Position numbers and translations under genes: made by a program
Notes under the pieces: generated by a model
What the model was told of the DNA's origin: nothing
The model's input: the letters and a program-made list of their open reading frames with translations, nothing else
The model's database searches: none
Shown: one piece after another, positions 15,452 through 20,587 of the stretch
Numbering within the stretch: position 1 is the first letter of the stretch
Layout: every line of letters starts with the position of its first letter
Origin: JBGTGG01 sp964398945
GTDB lineage: Bacteria; Bacteroidota; Bacteroidia; Cytophagales; Cyclobacteriaceae
Length of the DNA: 20,587 bases
Direction: 5' to 3'
Assembly (NCBI GenBank): GCA_964398945.1
Contig: CAYNOT010000034.1
Location: 1 to 20,587 of the forward strand

Positions 15452-15624
15452 ATGAAGAAACTGTTTTACATTGGTTTATTTCTGTTAGGAGTCTTTGAAA
15501 TTCTCCGTGTATATTTTATCATGCCCATGCAACCTGCAATTTAGAGCGGATACAGGCCTATCAGGAATTCTGGCACAGTTGGCGAACGTTCCATCCTAAT
15601 ACCTCCCGCTACAATGGCAAATAA
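15452..15624 (+). pseudogene. Frameshifted remnant of a small membrane-protein gene
   Basis: From ATG 15452 a 30-residue frame reads MKKLFYIGLFLLGVFEILR followed by VYFIMPM, a clear membrane-anchor start, and then stops at 15544. One frame over, the sequence continues from about 15538 as LERIQAYQEFWHSWRTF and runs to a TAA at 15622-15624. An N-terminal span ending in 'VYFIMPMPGSQ' is familiar from Bacteroidota membrane proteins (I recall it from DUF3179-type proteins, unverified). The two frames therefore look like a decayed or truncated gene. The rest of the 352-base stretch 15375-15726 holds no other gene: AT-rich spacer on the left and a probable promoter region for the next gene on the right. 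Confidence 0.4.
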
Positions 15625-15726
15625 ATACCTTAAGGAAATTTCCAATGTTATGTCAATGTTAAGTTTTCACACTCAACTATTTAGTTTGCCCTTCATCCGC
15701 TAGCTTTAACACCAAAACAGAAAGAG

Positions 15727-16185
15727 ATGAAAAAAATTTCGAAGAAAGAGATCACAAAAATTGTCAAGGAATCCATTACCAAGACACTTGAAAAGCTAGA
15801 CCTTACAAAACCGTCAAAAAATGCCACGAAATTTCTCGATAAGGTTGCCAAAACGATTTCCAAGGAATTGAATGCTGAAGTAAGGTCTGCGAAGAAAAAG
15901 TTGGCAAAAACCGAGAAGGCGATCAATAAGAAATTGAAAAAAGAGGAGAAATCAGCGAAGAAAAAAATTGCCAAAGCTGAGAAAGTAATCAAGAAAAAAA
16001 TATTGAATGCAGAAGCAAATGCAAAGAATACGCTGACCGCGGTTTCCGAAAAAATTAAAAAGCCAGCGGTCAGGTTAACAAATGCATTGCCACAAGATAA
16101 TTCCAAAAATAAAACTGTAGCAAAAAAGAAAATGCCAGCCAAGGCAAATGCTGCCGCCCTGGTGGAGACCAAAAAAATAAAATAG
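15727..16185 (+). CDS. Lysine-rich coiled-coil protein (histone H1-like)
   Basis: 152 residues, of which 45 are Lys (about 30%). There is no signal peptide or membrane span. The N-terminal part (1-50) is predicted helical (EITKIVKESITKTLEKL). The centre (54-97) is two tandem 22-residue units, both starting SAKKK(L/I)AK, rich in Lys, Ala and Glu and likely to form a long helix. The tail (111-152) has PAVRLTNALPQ and KKKMPAKAN, similar to the K-A-P tails of bacterial histone H1-like proteins. DNA or RNA binding, or a phasin-like coating role, are possible; neither is shown. The gene has an AAAGAGATG context, a mild Shine-Dalgarno-like stretch unusual in this window. The opposite strand carries a 159-codon open frame, which I treat as an artefact of AAA/AAG bias. 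Its stop is 5 bases from the convergent galactanase stop. Confidence 0.75.
   Translation: MKKISKKEITKIVKESITKTLEKLDLTKPSKNATKFLDKVAKTISKELNAEVRSAKKKLAKTEKAINKKLKKEEKSAKKKIAKAEKVIKKKILNAEANAKNTLTAVSEKIKKPAVRLTNALPQDNSKNKTVAKKKMPAKANAAALVETKKIK
15886..16017 (+). repeat. Two tandem 66-bp coding repeats in the lysine-rich gene
   Basis: Codons 54-75 and 76-97 encode two copies of a 22-residue unit (SAKKK-L/I-AK-T/A-EK-A/V-I-N/K-KK). The DNA copies differ at many third positions, so this is an old duplication or selection for a helical repeat rather than a fresh slippage product. Confidence 0.6.
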
Positions 16186-16190
16186 GGCTT

Positions 16191-17381
16191 TTACTTATAT
16201 TCTGCTTTCATAAAACCAAAAGCCTTCAACGGATTTCCATCGAAATCGAAAAAAGTACAATTCTCCCAGGAAGAACCCGTTCCCCACAAATCCTTCATGG
16301 AAGAGGTAATCCAGGCAGGCTCCCAATAGATCACGCCTAGTCCACCTCCATCAAGGGTTTCCTGTGTGATTTTCTTGAGCATATCAAGTTGGCCTTGTTC
16401 TGTTTTAGGATACCCTACGATGGCAGTCTCATGTCCGAAATGATTGTTGTAGCTATCATTCGATTCGATTGTCCAGGGATAAGCGGTTTCAAGAATCATC
16501 ACTTCCCTGCTATAGCGTGTTTTAAAAAAAGCAATCTTATCAGAAAGTTGGTCAAGTGTTACGGTAGTATGCCATAACGGATAGTACGAGAATCCGACAA
16601 TATCAAAATCGGTTACGCCCGCACTGATGATATTATCAAACCACCATTCCACATTTTTCGGATCGGCTACATGCAGGATAATTTTTGTATCGATCGTGGA
16701 AGTAGCTGCAACTTCGTTTACCGCTTGTATTGCTTTGTTCAGTACGGTTGCCATGTTTGCAAAAGAACCTTCACATACATTGCAGGAAGGGAATCCAGCA
16801 GGTGCGTCTGTATACAACATGCCACAATTTGTTTCGTTGCCCAGCTGAACAAATTCCGGCAACAGGTTTTTACTTTGCAAATACGACAGCGTATTTTTTG
16901 TGTAGTTATAGACTGAATCTTCTAAATCTTCAATCGATATTATTTCTTGCCAGGCAGCCGGTATCTTTTGATTTCCCGGATCAGCCCAAATGTCTGAGTA
17001 ATGGAAATCCAACAGCACTTCCATTCCCTGCGCTTTGGATAATTGAATTGCTTTTTCAACATCCAACACGTCATTGTACAGTTGATCACCTTCCGGAGTA
17101 TAGACCGTTTTTGTCCAGGTGGGATTGTGCCACAACCGCAAACGAACAAGCTTTGTACTCCGCTCTTTGAAAATCGCATACGGGTTTTTTGGTGCTCCTT
17201 CGTCATTATAAACGCCACCTTGGTCAAGTATCTGGTTGACAAAAGATAAGTCGGCTCCAAAATAAAAGCCGGTGAGATCGCGGGGGTTAATTGGACCTGC
17301 TGGCTCATCGCCCCCACAACTGGCAATCATGATGATGGCCCCTAAAATGATCAGCAAAAAAGTGTACGATTTCATCTTCAT
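16191..17381 (-). CDS. Glycoside hydrolase family 53 endo-beta-1,4-galactanase, lipoprotein
   Basis: Endo-acting enzyme that cleaves beta-1,4-galactan side chains of pectin (arabinogalactan type I). 396 residues from the ATG at 17381; a second ATG two codons on is equally possible. A lipoprotein signal with I-A-S-C22 and a GGDE stretch after the Cys suggest an envelope or surface anchor. GH53 landmarks: FYFGADLSFVNQILDQGG at the barrel start, VRLRLWHNP, LLDFHYSDIWADPG, the acid/base Glu E183 in LGNET, the nucleophile Glu E298 in MILETAYPW, and GVIYWEPAW near the C-terminus. Length fits a single catalytic domain with no carbohydrate-binding module. No SusC/SusD pair or other glycosidase is nearby, so it is not inside a polysaccharide utilisation locus in this window. 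It converges with the lysine-rich gene and diverges from the dehydrogenase gene. Confidence 0.94.
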   Translation of the reverse strand: MKMKSYTFLLIILGAIIMIASCGGDEPAGPINPRDLTGFYFGADLSFVNQILDQGGVYNDEGAPKNPYAIFKERSTKLVRLRLWHNPTWTKTVYTPEGDQLYNDVLDVEKAIQLSKAQGMEVLLDFHYSDIWADPGNQKIPAAWQEIISIEDLEDSVYNYTKNTLSYLQSKNLLPEFVQLGNETNCGMLYTDAPAGFPSCNVCEGSFANMATVLNKAIQAVNEVAATSTIDTKIILHVADPKNVEWWFDNIISAGVTDFDIVGFSYYPLWHTTVTLDQLSDKIAFFKTRYSREVMILETAYPWTIESNDSYNNHFGHETAIVGYPKTEQGQLDMLKKITQETLDGGGLGVIYWEPAWITSSMKDLWGTGSSWENCTFFDFDGNPLKAFGFMKAEYK

Positions 17382-17424
17382 AAGCCTAAAACTAAACAGA
17401 TACCGATATTGTTCAAAACCACTG

Positions 17425-17432
17425 GAAATATA
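17425..17432 (-). promoter_or_regulatory. Possible promoter box for the galactanase gene
   Basis: On the minus strand this reads TATATTTC, one mismatch from TAnnTTTG, with a TTTG 17 bases upstream that could act as the -33 box. It lies 43 bases before the start codon. Between the divergent genes there is also a 14-base near-palindrome, GGATTTTCAAATCC (17475-17488), which could be a regulator site; nothing ties it to a known factor. Confidence 0.3.
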
Positions 17433-17525
17433 AATCAAACAGTGCGTTACAAAAGGCTTTTAATATTTTTTAAAGGATTTTCAAATCCGATTTCAGGAGC
17501 CGTAAAGATTCAACTTGCGTAGTTG

Positions 17526-17533
17526 TATATTTG
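17526..17533 (+). promoter_or_regulatory. -7 promoter box of the dehydrogenase gene; near-leaderless transcript
   Basis: TATATTTG is an exact TAnnTTTG match inside the 12-mer GTTGTATATTTG that also precedes the dismutase gene. It ends 7 bases before the ATG at 17541. With transcription starting about 4-7 bases past the box, the mRNA would have almost no leader. No TTTG at proper -33 spacing was found. Confidence 0.5.
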
Positions 17534-17540
17534 GAAAACT

Positions 17541-18272
17541 ATGTCATCCCCACAAAAAACTGTCCTCATTTTAGGCGCCAACTCCGATGTGGCGAAAGAA
17601 GCGATTAAACTATATACGCTGCAGGGCCACACTGTTTTAGCTGCCTCCCGAAGCACCAACCAACTTGAAGAATTTGTCCGGCAGCAAGTAACCCCCAGCG
17701 AAAATGTAAACGTCCTATACTTTGATGCCGTTGACTTTGAAAGCCATCCTGCGTTTTATAAAAGCTTGCCTGCCAAACCCAACATTGTGGTGTATGCAGC
17801 AGGCTACTTAAAAGACAATTTGGAAGCACTTCAAGATTGGGAAGGAACCTTTCAGATGATGAAGGTTCACTACTGCGGTGCTGTTTCTATTTTAAATACT
17901 ATTGCGACTGATACTACCAATACCCGGTTGGAAAAAATTATTGGCTTGTCATCGCTCTCCGGTGTGCGCGGCAGGAAAAGCAACTTTATTTACGGAAGCA
18001 CCAAGAGTGCTTTCACGCAATACCTGGCCGGACTACGCCAACATCTTGCCGTACGCAAAGTGACAGTGAACGTGATTGTAGCGGGCTACATCAGAAGCAA
18101 AATGACAGCGGGACTAGACTTGCCGGAGTCATTGTTATTAGAGCCTTCCTTTATTGCAAATGCTGTTGTACGTGCAGGCACCCGTTTTACAATTGTACCG
18201 GGATTCAAATGGAAACTCATTTATAATATTCTCAGAATTTTACCTGAACAGCTGGTGGCTAGGTTGCCTTAG
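17541..18272 (+). CDS. Short-chain dehydrogenase/reductase, DprE2-like
   Basis: NAD(P)-dependent oxidoreductase of 243 residues with a Rossmann fold. Seen: the cofactor loop LILGANSDVAKEA (9-21), AASRS (35-39) after the second strand, YAAG (85-88), the active-site Ser in GLSSLSG (S138), and Y151-G-S-T-K155. The GANSD nucleotide loop and the hydrophobic, Arg-rich C-terminus (KLIYNILRILPEQLVARLP) recall the DprE2 branch, which reduces a keto-pentose intermediate on a polyprenyl-phosphate sugar. The partner FAD oxidase (DprE1) is not in the window, so the substrate stays open. The frame extends six codons upstream to a TTG, but that would run through the promoter box, and ATG 17541 is the better start. 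A multi-stem palindromic element begins 6 bases after the stop. Confidence 0.88.
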   Translation: MSSPQKTVLILGANSDVAKEAIKLYTLQGHTVLAASRSTNQLEEFVRQQVTPSENVNVLYFDAVDFESHPAFYKSLPAKPNIVVYAAGYLKDNLEALQDWEGTFQMMKVHYCGAVSILNTIATDTTNTRLEKIIGLSSLSGVRGRKSNFIYGSTKSAFTQYLAGLRQHLAVRKVTVNVIVAGYIRSKMTAGLDLPESLLLEPSFIANAVVRAGTRFTIVPGFKWKLIYNILRILPEQLVARLP

Positions 18273-18277
18273 AATGC

Positions 18278-18367
18278 ATAGACACCTATCGCGGATTTGG
18301 GACAAGGAGGTCGTGAGGCGGTGTTGTAACAACACAGACCGCGAGCAGAAAATGTCTATCAATTTTT
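18278..18367. repeat. Multi-stem palindromic element after the dehydrogenase gene
   Basis: Nested inverted repeats: an outer stem ATAGACA (18278-18284) with TGTCTAT (18353-18359); an inner stem TCGCGG (18289-18294) with CCGCGA (18339-18344); and a central hairpin GTGTTG-TAA-CAACAC (18321-18335). Alternative pairings exist (GGTC 18309-18312 with GACC 18337-18340; GCG 18318-18320 with CGC 18340-18342). A run of five T (18363-18367) follows, so it could end plus-strand transcription. The layered stems and the GGTCGTGAGG / GACCGCGAGC words are more elaborate than a simple terminator and fit a dispersed REP/BIME-like element or a structured RNA. Copy number cannot be seen here. Confidence 0.6.
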
Positions 18368-18399
18368 AGTTTGTTTCTCCCAAATACTAGTAAAAATAT

Positions 18400-18407
18400 T
18401 AAATTTG
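18400..18407 (+). promoter_or_regulatory. Candidate -7 promoter box for recQ
   Basis: TAAATTTG fits TAnnTTTG. A TTTG at 18370-18373 lies 26 bases upstream, somewhat too far for a standard -33 box. Transcription from here would give a leader of roughly 140 bases that carries the hairpins at 18437-18497. Confidence 0.45.
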
Positions 18408-18436
18408 AAATATCAAAGGCGGAAGAAATTCTAAAT

Positions 18437-18497
18437 TCCCTGCGAGGGATAGCTACTACCTACTGATGTTGGCAAAACATTTTTCTGCGTGGTAGGT
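18437..18497 (+). repeat. Hairpin cluster in the recQ leader, REP-like or regulatory
   Basis: Three stems lie in 61 bases: TCCCT-GCG-AGGGA (18437-18449), ATGTT-GGCAA-AACAT (18466-18480), and ACCTAC (18458-18463) with GTAGGT (18492-18497), which encloses the second hairpin. The first stem resembles the triloop palindrome at 7661-7673. No riboswitch class was recognised. It could be an intergenic repeat inserted in the leader or a regulatory leader structure. Confidence 0.45.
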
Positions 18498-18517
18498 GAG
18501 TATTTAAGTTAACAACT

Positions 18518-18556
18518 ATGGCGTCTTCACAGACCGAAAACAAAATAATCCTATGA
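18518..18556 (+). CDS. Possible 12-residue leader ORF overlapping recQ
   Basis: ATG at 18518 opens MASSQTENKIIL and stops with a TGA that overlaps the recQ ATG by three bases (ATGA). This is the geometry of translational coupling. The peptide shows no attenuator-type codon runs. It may be chance, since such short frames are frequent. Confidence 0.25.
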   Translation: MASSQTENKIIL

Positions 18557-20535
18557 ATCCTCTACAGATTCTCAAAGAAAAATTCGGGTATACTTCCTTT
18601 CGATTAGAACAGGAAGCAATTATCAATTCCGTTTTACAAAGGAAAGATACGTTTGCCCTCATGCCCACAGGAGGCGGAAAGTCATTGTGTTACCAGATTC
18701 CTGCGCTGATTTTTGATGGGCTCACGATAGTAATCTCACCTCTTATTGCTTTAATGAAAGACCAGGTGGATGCCCTTCGCATCAACGGGATTCAGGCAGC
18801 ATTTTTAAACTCTACGCAAAGTACGCGCGAACAGGAAGAAATTCTAAACGCTATTAATGCGAAAGAACTTAAGCTTCTGTACCTCGCTCCGGAGAGTATT
18901 TTTTTGAGCAAACTTCCTTCCTTCAATGTAAGCCTTATTGCGGTTGATGAGGCTCACTGTATTTCTCACTGGGGTCACGATTTCCGGCCAGAATATTTAA
19001 TGCTTGCCAAACTCAAGCAATCCATGCAACATGTGCCGATGATTGCCCTTACGGCCACCGCTGATCATCTCACACGGAAAGATATTGTAGAAAAATTAAC
19101 ACTTAACAACCCGACAACTTTTGTATCGAGTTTCAACCGCGCCAACATACGTTATACCGTTGAAGCCAAGCGAAATAACTTTGAGAAGTTGCTTCATTTT
19201 TTAGATAAACAAAAAGAAGAATCAGGTATCATCTACTGCCTCTCCCGTGCGTCTACTGAAAAGTTAGCCCGTGATTTAACCGAAGAAGGATTTCAGGCGC
19301 TGCCCTATCACGCAGGCCTCGACCGGGATACCCGTGACCGTCATCAGGAAATGTTTTTACGGGATGAGATCAAGATCGTTGTTGCAACGATCGCGTTTGG
19401 AATGGGTATTGACAAATCGAATGTGCGTTATGTCGTACACATGGACCTGCCCAAAAATATTGAAAGCTATTATCAGGAAACCGGGCGTGCAGGAAGAGAT
19501 GGGGTAGATAGTGAGGTCTTACTCTTTTATTCCTATGCTGATGTGAGCAAACTGAAACGGTTTGTAGAAATAGAGAACAATCCCACCCAAACAAAAATAT
19601 CCTTAAAGAAGTTGGACCAGATGGCCACCTATGGAGACCTGGCCACATGCAGAAGAAAATACTTATTGAATTACTTTGATGAAGCATTCGAAACATACTG
19701 TGGCAATTGCGATGTGTGCCTGACAAAAATTGAGCGGGTGGACGGAACTGTGCTAGCGCAGAAAGTCCTTTCGGCTGTAACTCGTTTACAGGAACGATTT
19801 GGTGCGGGTTATGTAATTGATTTCCTCCGTGGGTCAAATGCCGTAAAAATCAAAGAAGAGCACAAACAATTAAAGACTTTCGGCATAGGTGCTGATGTGA
19901 GCAAAGAAGACTGGAATGACATCATTCGCGATTTGCTTGCACAGGCGTATCTCAACAAATCAGAAGGTACTTATCCTGTTTTGAAACTCACTTCAAAAAG
20001 CACTGCTGTATTGAAGGGTAAGGAAACAGTAATGCTCTCAAAATCAAAAGAGGTCATAGAAATGCAGTCCATCCATAAAGTCGATTACGAAATAGAGCTC
20101 TTCAAACAACTCAAAGCGCTACGACTACAACTTGCTGCTAAAGAAAATGTACCTGCCTATATTGTCCTTTCCGATGCCACGTTGATTGAACTAGCTACCT
20201 ACCTGCCGCACAACAAAGAGGAGTTCAATAAAATTTCCGGCTTTGGTCAAGTGAAGATTGAAAAGTACGGTAAACAATTTTGGGAAGTGGTTGCAGCATA
20301 TTGTCGCAAGTATTCATTAGCATCACGCATCCTTCTCAAAACCCCTAAGCGCCAACGCAGGGAAAAACGCAATAGGGAAACCGATACCAAACAACAAAGT
20401 TTTGAGCTTTTCAACCATGGTCATCCCATTCAAAAAATTGCTGAATTGCGTGGACTTAGTATCGTAACCATTGAAGGACATCTTGCCTTTTATGTACAGC
20501 AAGGAAAACTATCAATTGACCAGGTGATGGACTGA
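18553..20535 (+). CDS. recQ: ATP-dependent DNA helicase RecQ
   Basis: 3'-5' superfamily 2 helicase acting in recombination and replication-fork repair. 660 residues. Order: motif 0 (FGYTSFRLEQEAII, 11-24), Walker A TGGGKS (39-44), DEAH box (132-135) followed by the aromatic-rich loop CISHWGHDFRPEY, ALTATA, and the second RecA-like domain with YCLSRASTEKLA and motif VI QETGRAGRDG. The RQC zinc site is intact: C366, C383, C386, C389. The RQC winged helix follows (about 405-500), then an HRDC domain (about 517-590, with VPAYIVLSDATLIELA). A C-terminal helix-turn-helix (about 616-658, ELFNHGHPIQKIAELRGLS) is typical of the longer RecQ forms of Bacteroidota and some Firmicutes. The 280-base region upstream carries the palindromic element, a candidate promoter and leader hairpins. 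The final 52 bases of the window hold no recognisable gene. Confidence 0.97.
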   Translation: MNPLQILKEKFGYTSFRLEQEAIINSVLQRKDTFALMPTGGGKSLCYQIPALIFDGLTIVISPLIALMKDQVDALRINGIQAAFLNSTQSTREQEEILNAINAKELKLLYLAPESIFLSKLPSFNVSLIAVDEAHCISHWGHDFRPEYLMLAKLKQSMQHVPMIALTATADHLTRKDIVEKLTLNNPTTFVSSFNRANIRYTVEAKRNNFEKLLHFLDKQKEESGIIYCLSRASTEKLARDLTEEGFQALPYHAGLDRDTRDRHQEMFLRDEIKIVVATIAFGMGIDKSNVRYVVHMDLPKNIESYYQETGRAGRDGVDSEVLLFYSYADVSKLKRFVEIENNPTQTKISLKKLDQMATYGDLATCRRKYLLNYFDEAFETYCGNCDVCLTKIERVDGTVLAQKVLSAVTRLQERFGAGYVIDFLRGSNAVKIKEEHKQLKTFGIGADVSKEDWNDIIRDLLAQAYLNKSEGTYPVLKLTSKSTAVLKGKETVMLSKSKEVIEMQSIHKVDYEIELFKQLKALRLQLAAKENVPAYIVLSDATLIELATYLPHNKEEFNKISGFGQVKIEKYGKQFWEVVAAYCRKYSLASRILLKTPKRQRREKRNRETDTKQQSFELFNHGHPIQKIAELRGLSIVTIEGHLAFYVQQGKLSIDQVMD

Positions 20536-20587
20536 GGTGGTCTAGTTCTGCCGGACAGTATTTTTGTCAAATGTAAAAATCATTTCG

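Noticed and set aside
15681..15688. TTAGTTTG before the lysine-rich gene
   Set aside because: Close to the -7 box but with the wrong first two bases (TT instead of TA); not enough to call a promoter.
15693..16172. 159-codon open frame on the minus strand opposite the lysine-rich gene
   Set aside because: It is Phe/Ala/Ser-rich because it is the complement of AAA/AAG and GCN codons; the plus frame has a good start context and coherent helical repeats.
16183..16193. Possible shared terminator between the convergent lysine-rich and galactanase genes
   Set aside because: The stops are 5 bases apart and no inverted repeat with a T-run spans them; termination here must be otherwise or inefficient.
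20568..20575. TACATTTG on the minus strand, a promoter-like box at the right edge
   Set aside because: It would drive transcription antisense into recQ; a single 6-base consensus match in AT-rich DNA is expected by chance.

Overview
The window looks like chromosomal DNA of a Bacteroidota bacterium, most likely a Cytophagales-type environmental lineage. Evidence seen: little Shine-Dalgarno signal and A-rich leaders, several TAnnTTTG (-7 type) promoter boxes of the Bacteroidota housekeeping sigma factor, many predicted lipoproteins, a TPR/PD40/OmpA envelope protein, a PadR gene fused by overlap to a two-module MacB/FtsX permease, and period-7 intergenic repeats. No tRNA, rRNA, CRISPR array, phage or insertion sequence was recognised.

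Left part (1-3734). On the minus strand lie a Mn-type superoxide dismutase with its own promoter and terminator, then a two-gene unit of a small secreted protein of unknown function and tadA (tRNA adenosine deaminase), coupled by a TAATG overlap. They diverge from aspS (aspartyl-tRNA synthetase) on the plus strand.

Envelope cluster (3735-10962, all plus). Two paralogous D-aminoacylase-like amidohydrolase lipoproteins flank a PorE-like TPR/PD40/OmpA protein. They are followed by a secreted DUF1287 (NlpC/P60-like) protein and a polytopic membrane protein. Both amidohydrolases lack the HxH motif and the metal-binding Cys of classical D-aminoacylases but keep the other metal-site residues. Two spacers in this cluster are degenerate heptanucleotide arrays that begin exactly after a stop codon. 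A role in turnover of D-amino-acid-containing envelope material is an inference from domain content only.

Middle (10963-16185). A PadR-type repressor with an inverted repeat just upstream overlaps (ATGA) an ABC permease that has no ATPase gene beside it; a 17-bp perfect hairpin terminator ends this unit. Then come an outer-membrane beta-barrel protein overlapping a small lipoprotein, a frameshifted gene remnant, and a 30% lysine coiled-coil protein with a 22-residue internal duplication.

Right part (16191-20587). A GH53 endo-beta-1,4-galactanase lipoprotein (minus) diverges from a short-chain dehydrogenase whose promoter implies an almost leaderless mRNA. An 80-90 nt multi-stem palindromic element follows, then a hairpin-bearing leader with a 12-codon ORF that overlaps the start of recQ (RecQ helicase with RQC zinc site, HRDC and C-terminal HTH).

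Most of the window is ordinary housekeeping and envelope content. The features most worth a second look are the heptad arrays, the HxH-less amidohydrolase pair with its envelope neighbours, and the structured intergenic elements on either side of the recQ promoter.
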